DNA from: Bacteroides sp.
GTDB lineage: Bacteria > Bacteroidota > Bacteroidia > Bacteroidales > Bacteroidaceae
NCBI GenBank assembly: GCA_030151845.1
Contig: JASLCM010000267.1
Location: 1-12,910, forward strand
DNA length: 12,910 nt
Reading direction: 5' to 3'
This document shows, piece by piece, positions 6,070 to 12,910 of this stretch. The first letter of the stretch is position 1. Every line of letters starts with the position of its first letter. The notes under the pieces are model-generated. The model had not been told where the DNA came from. It did no database searches and saw only the letters and a list, made by a program, of their open reading frames with translations. The translations under genes and the position numbers were made by a program.

Positions 6070-6924
6070 TCAGAAGACATGTTTTTCTGCATGGTAGGAA
6101 GATCTTACTAACGGAGCACTCTCAACCTTCTTAAAACCAAGCTCAATGCCAATACGTTTATATTCATCAAACTGAGTTGGATGTATATAGGCAGCTACTG
6201 GGAAGTGTTTACGTGTTGGTTGCAGGTATTGTCCGATAGTCAAAATTTCGCATCCTGATTTTTTTAAATCCGTCATTAGCTGAATAACCTCTTCTCTTGT
6301 CTCTCCTAATCCAACCATAAACCCAGATTTTGCTCTATTTCTACCAACGTTTGCAATATGTTCTATGACACTTAAGCTGGTTTTGTATTGAGCAGCACTT
6401 CGTACAACAGGAGTTAGTCTTTCTACTGTTTCCATGTTGTGAGAAATTATTTCGGGTTGAGCTTTTATTATCTGGTCGACTAGCTCCAATCTTCCTTGAA
6501 AATCAGGAATAAGAACTTCTAAGGTTGTATTGGGTGTCTCCTTTTGGATGGCATGAATTGTTTTTACCCAATGAGAAGCCCCTAGATCAGTTAGGTCATC
6601 TCGATCTACAGAGGTTATTACAGCATGTGATAGTTTCATAAGAGCGATGGACTTGGCTATCTTTAGAGGTTCCTCTTCATTTAATGGAAGTGGTTTTCCT
6701 GTTTGCGTATTGCAAAACTTACAGCTTCTTGTGCATATGTCTCCAGCTATCATGAAAGTTGCTGTTCCTTTTCCCCAGCATTCTCCAAGGTTTGGACATT
6801 TTCCACTGGTGCATATCGTATGCAACTGGTTGGAGTCCACAACTCTTTTAGTTTCACTATATCTATTGTTTACCCCTATATTTACCTTTAACCAATCTGG
6901 TTTACGTACTCTCTCTCTTTTCAT
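6070..6924 (-). CDS. lipA: Lipoyl synthase
   Basis: LipA is a radical SAM enzyme that inserts two sulfurs into the octanoyl chain on lipoyl-domain proteins (2-oxoacid dehydrogenases, glycine cleavage H protein). All hallmarks are present in 284 residues: the auxiliary cluster motif C-x4-C-x5-C (C38, C43, C49), the radical SAM motif C-x3-C-x2-C (C64, C68, C71), and the C-terminal RSSYHA (274-279), whose serine ligates the auxiliary cluster. GLGETREE (206-212) and the GQYLQPTRKH stretch (231-240) are also typical. It is slightly shorter than E. coli LipA (321), mostly by a shorter N-terminus. The ATG at 6922-6924 abuts the dpp4 stop codon with no gap, so it must be cotranscribed and probably translationally coupled. 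No lipB or lplA lies in the window. Function is secure. Confidence 0.97.
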   Translation of the reverse strand: MKRERVRKPDWLKVNIGVNNRYSETKRVVDSNQLHTICTSGKCPNLGECWGKGTATFMIAGDICTRSCKFCNTQTGKPLPLNEEEPLKIAKSIALMKLSHAVITSVDRDDLTDLGASHWVKTIHAIQKETPNTTLEVLIPDFQGRLELVDQIIKAQPEIISHNMETVERLTPVVRSAAQYKTSLSVIEHIANVGRNRAKSGFMVGLGETREEVIQLMTDLKKSGCEILTIGQYLQPTRKHFPVAAYIHPTQFDEYKRIGIELGFKKVESAPLVRSSYHAEKHVF

Positions 6925-9123
6925 CTAATTATCTTTTAGATTTTGTTTAAAGAAGTTTGTGATTTTAGTAAACAAATGAAGTCTTGTATTGCCACCAAAT
7001 ATGCTGTGATTGCGGTTGGTATATACATGCATGTCAAACTGTTTATTGGCTTGAACTAGTCGCTCGCTATATTCAGCGGTGTGTTGATAATGTACATTGT
7101 CGTCATTCATTCCATGGATAATAAGTAGATTGCCAGAAAGTTTATCGGCACGGGAAAAGGCCGAGGTTGCTCGGTAACCATCGTAGTTCTCCTTGGGGGT
7201 TCTCATGAAGCGTTCGCCATAGATTGTATCGTAATACTTCCAGTCTGTAACAGGTGCTACTGCGACTCCGGCTTTGAATATGGGGGTTCCTTCACTCATG
7301 CTCATAATAGTGGTGTAACCTCCAAAGCTCCATCCCCATATTCCTATATTGTTTCTATCAACAAAAGGTTGTTTAGAGAGGTATTTTGCTGTTTCTACTT
7401 GATCTTCGGCCTCTTGTACGCCTAGATAGAGATAGGTGGATTTAGCGAACTCTTCACCTCTTCCTCCTGTTCCTCTTCCATCTACACAAACTGTAAGGTA
7501 ACCAATAGAACTCATATAGTCTTCCCAGCTTAAGTTCCATTTGTTCAGAACCTGTTGACTCTGTGGACCGCTATACTGGTACATAATTACTGGGTACTGT
7601 TTATTTGGATTAAAGTCTGCCGGTTTGGTAATAATTCCGTTTAATTGGGTTCCCTTGGATGTGGTATAGGTGAAGAACTCCTTCGTTGGTGTTTTATAGG
7701 ATTTGAGTTTCTCTTTTAATGGAGTATTATCTACAAGAGTTGTTAGTTCTTTTCCTGTATTGTCATTCAAGGTAATAACAGGGGGAGTGTTTATGCTTGA
7801 ATGAATGTTTAGAAAATACTTTAGATCGGTGCTGAAAACTGCTTGGTTTGTTCCTTCACGGTTACTTAACTTGGTCTTTTTTCCTCTTCTATCTATTTTA
7901 TATATAGCTTTTTGAAGTGGACTCTCTTCGTTACTTTCATAATAAAAAGCATCTTCACTCTCGCTCCATCCTAGAAAGTTGCTTACTTCGAACTCTCCTT
8001 GTGTTACCTGTTTTACAAGATTTCCTCCCATGGTATACCAGTAGAGGTGTGTATAGCCATCTCTTTCACTTAACAAACTGAAATTACTGGGGTAGAAGTG
8101 AATGTGATCGAATATACTTTCACTGATGTAATAGGGACTCTCATCGCGTAGGGCTAGCTTGCATACGGTAGATCTAGGGTTTGCAAAATAGAGTTCGAAT
8201 TTATTTTGGTGCCTATTTAAGGTCATAATAGCTAGCTTATCTTTGTCTTGAGTAAACTTTATTCTTGGTATATATCCTCCTTCTGATAGTGGAACTTCCA
8301 TTTTTCGAGTTACTCTAGATTTGATATCAAAAGTATGTACAGATACAATAGAATTCTTCTCTCCTGCTTTAGGATATTTGTAGGTATACTCTCCAGGATA
8401 GGTTTCAAAAGGTGTATAATGAGGCTGTTCGCCAGCAAATAGAGGGAAAGAGTAGGAAGGAACCTCTCTCTCATCAAATTTAATGAAAGCCAACATTGTG
8501 TTATCTGCACTGAACTCAATGGCTGAGTTGAAGGCAAATTCCTCTTCGTAAACCCAATCTGGAATTCCATTTAAGATTTTGTTAAACTCTCCATCCTCCG
8601 TAATTTGTGACTCACTGTTATTATAGAGCATCTTTACTAAGAAAATATTATTCTCTCTCACAAAGGCAATCATATGTCCATCGGGTGAGAATACTGGAGC
8701 TTGTTGTGCACCTCCATCCGATAAAGGTTCTACTAAGTTCCGCTTTATGGTATATATATAGTGCTCAGCAATGTATGATCGCCTGTAAATAGGTTTTTTA
8801 TTTGTAGCCAAAAGAATTTTGGTTCCATCTGGTGAAAAAGTATAGCTATCAAAAGATTTAAAGGTACACTCTCTAGCAGTGTTTACATCAAAGAGTGTCT
8901 CTACTTGCTTACCTGTTTTAAAAGAGTACTTTATAATTTGAGTTCCCTCTTTATTCATTTGTGTATAGTGTTCACCATCGTTCATTGGTATTATACCCGC
9001 AATTGTTTCAGGTCTAAACTCTCCATTAATAATACTATGAAGGGTTAGTTCTTGTTTATTGGCTCCCATAGTAAAATAGGTTGTAAATAAGAGTAAGAGT
9101 AAAGTTATGGATATCTTTTTCAT
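6925..9123 (-). CDS. Dipeptidyl peptidase IV (exported serine peptidase, family S9B)
   Basis: The enzyme removes Xaa-Pro (and Xaa-Ala) dipeptides from peptide N-termini; in protein-fermenting Bacteroidetes it works in the periplasm or cell envelope. The 732-residue product starts with a Sec signal peptide (1 to about 20, MKK then a leucine-rich core, no lipobox cysteine). An eight-bladed propeller region follows (about 30-470), with SPDG-type repeats near 97 and 146. It carries the DPP IV amino-terminus anchor DWVYEEE (189-195; E194 and E195 match human E205/E206) and R114, matching human R125. The C-terminal alpha/beta-hydrolase domain has YSGP (Y517, oxyanion), nucleophile S599 in GWSFGG, D674 in NDDNVHY and H706 in NRNHS. 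All key residues are present, so activity is expected. Length is close to what I recall for Porphyromonas DPP IV. It leads the minus-strand set and its stop abuts lipA. Confidence 0.95.
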   Translation of the reverse strand: MKKISITLLLLLFTTYFTMGANKQELTLHSIINGEFRPETIAGIIPMNDGEHYTQMNKEGTQIIKYSFKTGKQVETLFDVNTARECTFKSFDSYTFSPDGTKILLATNKKPIYRRSYIAEHYIYTIKRNLVEPLSDGGAQQAPVFSPDGHMIAFVRENNIFLVKMLYNNSESQITEDGEFNKILNGIPDWVYEEEFAFNSAIEFSADNTMLAFIKFDEREVPSYSFPLFAGEQPHYTPFETYPGEYTYKYPKAGEKNSIVSVHTFDIKSRVTRKMEVPLSEGGYIPRIKFTQDKDKLAIMTLNRHQNKFELYFANPRSTVCKLALRDESPYYISESIFDHIHFYPSNFSLLSERDGYTHLYWYTMGGNLVKQVTQGEFEVSNFLGWSESEDAFYYESNEESPLQKAIYKIDRRGKKTKLSNREGTNQAVFSTDLKYFLNIHSSINTPPVITLNDNTGKELTTLVDNTPLKEKLKSYKTPTKEFFTYTTSKGTQLNGIITKPADFNPNKQYPVIMYQYSGPQSQQVLNKWNLSWEDYMSSIGYLTVCVDGRGTGGRGEEFAKSTYLYLGVQEAEDQVETAKYLSKQPFVDRNNIGIWGWSFGGYTTIMSMSEGTPIFKAGVAVAPVTDWKYYDTIYGERFMRTPKENYDGYRATSAFSRADKLSGNLLIIHGMNDDNVHYQHTAEYSERLVQANKQFDMHVYTNRNHSIFGGNTRLHLFTKITNFFKQNLKDN

Positions 9124-9153
9124 ATTTAATAGGGTAATTGATTTCGATACTTA

Positions 9154-9184
9154 CAAATGTATGAAAAACTTAGTAATCTTTAAA
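9154..9184 (-). promoter_or_regulatory. Promoter of the dpp4-lipA unit
   Basis: The minus strand carries TACATTTG (9154-9161), an exact TAnnTTTG match, with TTTA (9181-9184) 19 bases upstream as an imperfect -33 element. The leader to the ATG at 9123 would be about 25 bases. Confidence 0.55.
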
Positions 9185-9307
9185 CCTGCTTCTTGTTTAC
9201 TTATAAGCTTGGTTAACTATTTTAAGAAATAGAGGAGATATTCTGTAATATGGAAGGAGTAATATGTCAAAGTTGATTAAGTTTATTAAACTATGAACAA
9301 AAAAATG

Positions 9308-9315
9308 TATCTTTG
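9308..9315 (+). promoter_or_regulatory. -7 promoter box of the YhcC-like gene
   Basis: TATCTTTG matches TAnnTTTG exactly, 19 bases before the ATG at 9335. The best -33 candidate is TTTA at 9282-9285 with a 22-base spacer, which is weak. The 211-bp gap between dpp4 and this gene thus holds two divergent promoters and nothing else I can name. Confidence 0.5.
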
Positions 9316-9334
9316 CTTTTTGTAATGGATATTT

Positions 9335-10264
9335 ATGCAGAATAGAAGCTTGTACAATGATTTTCCTACATTCCTAAGACAATATTTTCCCTATAAGGTT
9401 CAAAAGATTTCTATAAATGCAGGCTTTACCTGTCCTAATAGGGATGGAACAAAAGGGAAGGGGGGATGTACTTATTGTAATAATCAAACCTTTAATCCTG
9501 CTTACTGTCATACAGAGCTGTCTGTTAGTGAGCAACTGGAAAAGGGTAAGAAGTTCTTTGCTTATAAGTATCCTGATATGAAATATTTAGCATACTTTCA
9601 AGCTTATACAAATACTTACGGAGAGCTAGATGTATTGAGGGCTAAGTACGAAGAGGCTTTGAAAGTAGATGATGTTGTTGGGTTAGTGATTGGTACGCGT
9701 CCAGACTGTATGCCGGAGAGTTTACTAACTTATTTATCCGAATTAAATAAGAGACACTTTGTTTTAGTAGAGTATGGTATAGAGTCGACCGATGAGAAAA
9801 CGTTGGAGCGTATTAACCGTGGGCATACTTTTCTAGAAACTAAAGAAGCTATTCGACGAACTAAAGAGAGAGGTATTCTTGTGGGGGGGCATGTTATTCT
9901 CGGCTTGCCAGGAGAAACTAAAGCTCGATTGATTGAACAGGCTCAAGAGATTTCAGACCTGCCTTTGGATATCATTAAACTACACCAACTGCAGTTAATA
10001 AAAGGGACACGTATGGCTATGGATTACAGGGAAAATCCTGAAGATTTTCATTTTTTTGACTGTGATAGCTATCTAGAGTTGGTTATTTCCTACTTGGAGA
10101 ATTTACGTCCCGATTTAGTAGTAGAGCGCTTTCTATCACAATCCCCCAAGGAGTTATTAATTAAACCTGATTGGGGGTTGAAGAATCATGAGTTTTTAAA
10201 CTTACTGCGAAATAGGATGATAGATAGAGGCACTTATCAAGGAAGACTTTTTAAAAATAGGTAG
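9335..10264 (+). CDS. YhcC-like radical SAM protein (TIGR01212-type)
   Basis: This 309-residue protein shows the signature of the YhcC/TIGR01212 radical SAM family: INAGFTCPNRDGT (27-39) and the unusual long-spaced cluster motif C33-x11-C45-x2-C48, ending GGCTYC, in place of the standard C-x3-C-x2-C. Further family landmarks are FQAYTNTY (about 88-95), the RPDCM stretch, VEYGIES, and HVILGLPGET. The C-terminal half continues the Elp3-like radical SAM barrel; I see no extra methylase or TRAM domain. The biochemical role of the family is, as far as I know, not established, though its relatives modify tRNA or other macromolecules. It heads a plus-strand set, with the flavodiiron gene 27 bp downstream and no promoter between, so cotranscription is likely. 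Family assignment is firm, function is open. Confidence 0.9.
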   Translation: MQNRSLYNDFPTFLRQYFPYKVQKISINAGFTCPNRDGTKGKGGCTYCNNQTFNPAYCHTELSVSEQLEKGKKFFAYKYPDMKYLAYFQAYTNTYGELDVLRAKYEEALKVDDVVGLVIGTRPDCMPESLLTYLSELNKRHFVLVEYGIESTDEKTLERINRGHTFLETKEAIRRTKERGILVGGHVILGLPGETKARLIEQAQEISDLPLDIIKLHQLQLIKGTRMAMDYRENPEDFHFFDCDSYLELVISYLENLRPDLVVERFLSQSPKELLIKPDWGLKNHEFLNLLRNRMIDRGTYQGRLFKNR

Positions 10265-10291
10265 ATTTATACAGATAAGAATCTAAATAAC

Positions 10292-11497
10292 ATGAAAGAA
10301 AGATCTAAGATTAAAGGAAATATTCATTATGTTGGGGTTAATGATCGCTCCAAGACGTTGTTTGAGGGGATGTGGCCATTGCCTTATGGAGTATCTTATA
10401 ACTCGTATCTCATAGACGATGAGATGGTTGCTCTAGTAGATACAGTTGATGTTTGTTATTTTGAAGTTTTTCTTCAGAATATAAAGAATGTTATTGGAAA
10501 CAGGCCAATTAACTATTTAATTATAAATCATATGGAGCCAGATCACTCTGGATCCATCCGTCTAATTAAACAACACTATCCAGACATTATTATCGTTGGT
10601 AATCGTCAGACTTTTGGAATGATAGAAGGCTTCTACGGTGTAACTGGACAACAGTATGTTGTGAAAGATGGAGACTTTTTAGCTTTAGGAAAGCATAAGT
10701 TACGTTTTTACTTAACACCAATGGTACACTGGCCCGAAACAATGATGACTTACGATGAAACAGATAATGTTTTATTTGCAGGTGACGCTTTTGGCTGTTT
10801 TGGTACTTTGGATGGTGGGTTCCTTGATACTAAAATCAACACCTCTAAATATTGGGCTGAAATGGAGAGATATTATTCTAACATTGTGGGCAAATATGGG
10901 GCTCCAGTTCAAAAGGCACTTAAAAAACTGGGTGACCTAGAGCTTTCTACCATTTGTTCAACACATGGACCTGTTTGGAGTTGTGGAAAAAATATAGAAA
11001 AGGTTATTGGCATCTATGATAGGCTCAGTAGATATGAAGCTGAAGAGGGTGTGGTGATAATCTATGGTACGATGTATGGAAATACGGAACAAATGGCTGA
11101 AGTTATTGCTCAAGAACTGTCGTATCAAGGAATTAAAAACATTGTGATGCACAATGTCAATAAAAGTGATCAATCCTATATAATTGCCGATGTTTTTCGA
11201 TACAAAGGGGTTATAGTGGGGAGTCCGACTTACAGTAATGAGGTTTATCCTAAGGTGGAATCAATGCTTTCTCAACTCTTAATAAGAGATATTAAATCAA
11301 GATATCTTGGTTATTTTGGATCTTTTTGCTGGGCTAGCGCTGCAGTTAGGAAAATGGCCGACTTTGTTGAGAAAAGCAAGTATGAATTGGTGGGTGATCC
11401 TGTAGAGATGAAACAGTCGATGGGAGATATCACTTACGAGCAATGCAAGAATTTAGCCAAAGAGATGGCTAGTCGTTTAATAAAAGATAGAGTTTAA
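10292..11497 (+). CDS. Flavodiiron protein (A-type flavoprotein; O2/NO reductase)
   Basis: Flavodiiron proteins reduce oxygen to water, or nitric oxide to nitrous oxide, in the cytoplasm of anaerobes. In 401 residues the metallo-beta-lactamase-like domain (about 1-250) keeps every iron ligand: H80, E82 and D84 in NHMEPDH, H146 in MVHWPET, D165 in AGDAFG and H225 in STHGP. These positions follow closely those of Desulfovibrio gigas ROO and Moorella FprA. A flavodoxin domain follows (254-401), with the FMN phosphate loop YGTMYGNT (258-265) and the isoalloxazine-side loop VGSPTYSNEVYP (309-320). There is no C-terminal rubredoxin or flavin reductase fusion, so electrons must come from a separate rubredoxin or other donor not seen here. 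It lies 27 bp after the YhcC-like gene and 44 bp before nagB, all on one strand. O2 versus NO preference cannot be decided from sequence. Confidence 0.95.
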   Translation: MKERSKIKGNIHYVGVNDRSKTLFEGMWPLPYGVSYNSYLIDDEMVALVDTVDVCYFEVFLQNIKNVIGNRPINYLIINHMEPDHSGSIRLIKQHYPDIIIVGNRQTFGMIEGFYGVTGQQYVVKDGDFLALGKHKLRFYLTPMVHWPETMMTYDETDNVLFAGDAFGCFGTLDGGFLDTKINTSKYWAEMERYYSNIVGKYGAPVQKALKKLGDLELSTICSTHGPVWSCGKNIEKVIGIYDRLSRYEAEEGVVIIYGTMYGNTEQMAEVIAQELSYQGIKNIVMHNVNKSDQSYIIADVFRYKGVIVGSPTYSNEVYPKVESMLSQLLIRDIKSRYLGYFGSFCWASAAVRKMADFVEKSKYELVGDPVEMKQSMGDITYEQCKNLAKEMASRLIKDRV

Positions 11498-11541
11498 AAT
11501 TTAAATATAAAACTTACTAACGTTATAAATTAAAAAGAACT

Positions 11542-12354
11542 ATGAGATTAATTATTCAACCAGATTATCAATCTATTTCTTTGTGGGCTGCTCATTATGT
11601 TGCAGCAAAAATAATACAAGCAAAGCCAACAGCAGATAAGCCTTTTGTATTGGGATGTCCTACAGGATCAACTCCATTAGGTATGTATAAAAACCTAATT
11701 GAGCTAAACAAAAAAGGGATAGTTTCTTTTGAAAATGTGGTAACATTCAACATGGATGAGTATGTTGGTCTTTCACAAGATCATCCCGAAAGCTACTATA
11801 CCTTTATGTGGAAAAACTTCTTTGGACATATAGATATCAAAGAAGAGAATACGAACATGCTTAATGGTAATGCTACTGATCTAGATGCTGAATGTAAAAG
11901 ATATGAAGAAAAGATCAAATCCTATGGTGGAGTAGATTTATTCATGGGAGGAATTGGAGCTGATGGACACATTGCTTTCAATGAACCTGGATCATCTTTA
12001 ACATCACGTACTCGTCAAAAAACATTGACTGCAGAGACGATTATTGCAAACTCTCGTTTCTTTGATAACGATATAAATAAAGTACCAAAGACTTCATTAA
12101 CTGTAGGTGTTGGAACTATTCTTTCGGCAAAAGAAGTTATGATTCTTGTTAATGGTCACAATAAAGCTCGTGCGCTTCGTCATGCGGTTGAGGAGCCTAT
12201 TTCTCAAATGTGGACTATTAGTGCCTTGCAAATGCATGAAAAGGGTATTATTGTATGTGATGATGCTGCAACTGAAGAATTAAAAGTAGGAACCTATCGT
12301 TACTTCAAAGATATTGAGGCGAAACATTTAGATCCAGCCTCTTTATTAAAATAA
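11542..12354 (+). CDS. nagB: Glucosamine-6-phosphate deaminase
   Basis: NagB converts glucosamine 6-phosphate to fructose 6-phosphate and ammonia, feeding amino sugars into glycolysis. The 270 residues match the E. coli enzyme (266) almost position for position: GCPTGSTPLGMY (38-49) binds the sugar phosphate, D72 in FNMDEY is the proton-transfer base, and D141, H143 and E148 in GADGHIAFNEPG form the ring-opening group. The allosteric N-acetylglucosamine 6-phosphate site is also kept (S151, S152, R158, K160, T161, Y254), so the hexameric, allosterically activated type is expected. The 44-bp gap after the flavodiiron gene is AT-rich, holds the palindrome TAACGTTA (11518-11525) and shows no TAnnTTTG box, so read-through from upstream is plausible. 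No nagA, nagE or sugar transporter is adjacent. Confidence 0.97.
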   Translation: MRLIIQPDYQSISLWAAHYVAAKIIQAKPTADKPFVLGCPTGSTPLGMYKNLIELNKKGIVSFENVVTFNMDEYVGLSQDHPESYYTFMWKNFFGHIDIKEENTNMLNGNATDLDAECKRYEEKIKSYGGVDLFMGGIGADGHIAFNEPGSSLTSRTRQKTLTAETIIANSRFFDNDINKVPKTSLTVGVGTILSAKEVMILVNGHNKARALRHAVEEPISQMWTISALQMHEKGIIVCDDAATEELKVGTYRYFKDIEAKHLDPASLLK

Positions 12355-12359
12355 AGAAG

Positions 12360-12375
12360 AAGAGGGAATCCTCTT
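12360..12375 (+). other. Small hairpin just after the nagB stop
   Basis: AAGAGG (12360-12365) and CCTCTT (12370-12375) pair around GAAT. It lies 5 bases past the stop and before the main terminator, and may protect the mRNA end. The stem is only 6 bp. Confidence 0.3.
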
Positions 12376-12390
12376 TACAGTAATAACTTT

Positions 12391-12428
12391 AAAAAAGGTC
12401 CAAGTGCATGTCACATGGGCCTTTTTTT
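12391..12428 (+). terminator. Intrinsic terminator of nagB
   Basis: The arm 12391-12406 pairs with 12412-12427, with one G-T wobble (12399/12419) and one A-A mismatch (12403/12415), a five-base CATGT loop and seven Ts (12422-12428). It ends the plus-strand set 36 bases past the nagB stop; the A-run on the other arm could let it act in both directions. Confidence 0.8.
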
Positions 12429-12466
12429 AAACAGTAAAGTTGTTTATTAGAGGCTGTTTCGTATAG

Positions 12467-12490
12467 AAAAAGGGGCTTAAGCCCCCTTTA
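12467..12490 (-). terminator. Intrinsic terminator of the acidic-protein gene
   Basis: The 14-bp palindrome GGGGCTTAAGCCCC (12472-12485) folds as a GGGGC/GCCCC stem with a TTAA loop. On the minus strand it is followed by five Ts (12471-12467), 40 bases past the acidic gene's stop. With the nagB terminator it makes a back-to-back pair between convergent genes. Confidence 0.75.
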
Positions 12491-12525
12491 GTTTTATATA
12501 TCATGAAGTTTTACACTTATCCCAT

Positions 12526-12910
12526 TTATTCGTCAAGTAAATCCTTCAAGAAGGAATCTAACTCTTTATCTAACCCACTGAGTAAATCTTCATCCAAAAT
12601 TAATGTGTCATCGTCGATAAAGGCTAAGTCTGTAATAGTCTCTTTTTCATCGTCGATTAGAACAAAGGAGTAGGGTTTTAAAATAGCCAATTGATCTAAA
12701 TAACCAGACTCTATAAATTTAGTAATAATTCCACTTAATAGCTTTTCAATTTCTTCGTTGAAATTGGCTTCTTCAATATTTTCCCAATCAGAGATAGTGG
12801 TAGAAGCTAGTACCTCATCGTCGTCGTTTAGAACTGACAGAATACCAGACTCCTGAATAGGTTGAATGTGTATATCAGTAACCTCCTCTGGTTGCGCTGC
12901 ATTGCTTTTG
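12526..12910 (-). CDS. Very acidic hypothetical protein, 3' part only
   Basis: The minus strand holds an open frame of 127 codons from the right edge to a TAA at 12526-12528; the start lies outside the window and no in-frame ATG is present. I do not recognise the family. The visible part has 34 Asp/Glu against 7 Lys and no Arg, Cys or Met. Acidic clusters recur: NDDDE near 28-32, IDDEKE near 85-90, IDDDT near 98-102 and LDEDLL near 105-110. It has mixed strand-like and helix-like stretches (for example ILKPYSFVLIDDE and a C-terminal amphipathic GLDKELDSFLKDLL), so it looks folded rather than low-complexity. There is no membrane segment in this part. A clear terminator lies 40 bases downstream, and codon use looks like its neighbours, both of which support a real gene. 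It is convergent with nagB. Confidence 0.75.
   Translation of the reverse strand, partial: KSNAAQPEEVTDIHIQPIQESGILSVLNDDDEVLASTTISDWENIEEANFNEEIEKLLSGIITKFIESGYLDQLAILKPYSFVLIDDEKETITDLAFIDDDTLILDEDLLSGLDKELDSFLKDLLDE

Noticed and set aside
6647..6928. Open frames on the plus strand inside lipA
   Set aside because: They lie opposite a well-supported enzyme, show no motif, and have no promoter or independent support.
8310..8792. Short frames within and opposite dpp4
   Set aside because: They are overlaps with the conserved propeller region of dpp4 and their predicted products look like random translation.
10958..11173. Antisense frame inside the flavodiiron gene
   Set aside because: It lies opposite the flavodoxin domain and last beta-lactamase strands, all conserved; no independent signal.
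1..12910. CRISPR array, tRNA, rRNA, insertion sequence or attachment site
   Set aside because: Reading both strands I found no regularly spaced repeats, cloverleaf, transposase or flanking direct repeats. A tRNA or covariance-model scan would settle the RNA part.

Overview
The window looks like chromosome from an AT-rich anaerobic member of the Bacteroidetes, most likely a Bacteroidales. Three things suggest this. Several genes have upstream matches to the Bacteroidetes -7 promoter box TAnnTTTG, and there are no convincing Shine-Dalgarno sites. The FabI is the divergent Bacteroidales-like form. The gene set (exported dipeptidyl peptidase IV, flavodiiron protein, allosteric NagB) fits a protein- and amino-sugar-using anaerobe. 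Porphyromonas-like relatives are plausible, but I cannot fix the genus.

Layout: (1) 2-2377 (+), the 3' part of a Dna2-like protein, a PD-(D/E)XK nuclease fused to an SF1 helicase; its start lies outside the window. (2) 2371-3039 (-), a HAD phosphatase that overlaps the helicase tail by 7 bp. (3) A divergent control region, then fabI (+), closed by a 21-bp perfect inverted-repeat terminator. (4) 4215-4919 (+), an RsmI-like methyltransferase behind a promoter placed so close that the mRNA may be leaderless. It overlaps the next gene tail-to-tail by 35 bp. (5) A minus-strand set transcribed from about 9150 down to 4885: dpp4, lipA with no spacing, then a six-helix membrane protein with a degenerate Nudix-like domain. 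(6) A plus-strand set from 9335 to 12354: a YhcC-like radical SAM protein, a flavodiiron protein and nagB, ending in an intrinsic terminator. (7) The 3' end of a very acidic protein on the minus strand, with its own terminator, running off the right edge.

Most genes are housekeeping: fatty-acid elongation (FabI), lipoate synthesis (LipA), rRNA or tetrapyrrole-type methylation, phosphate-ester clean-up, oxygen or NO detoxification (flavodiiron protein), amino-sugar entry into glycolysis (NagB), and periplasmic or surface dipeptide release (DPP IV). LipA, the YhcC-like protein and the flavodiiron protein fit an anaerobic, iron-rich physiology. I see no mobile element, CRISPR array, tRNA, rRNA or phage gene.

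I did not find a clear new multi-gene system. The best leads are the membrane protein with a Nudix-like domain that has lost its catalytic glutamates, the mutually exclusive hairpins in its leader, the directly abutting dpp4-lipA junction, and the arginine-free acidic protein at the right edge.
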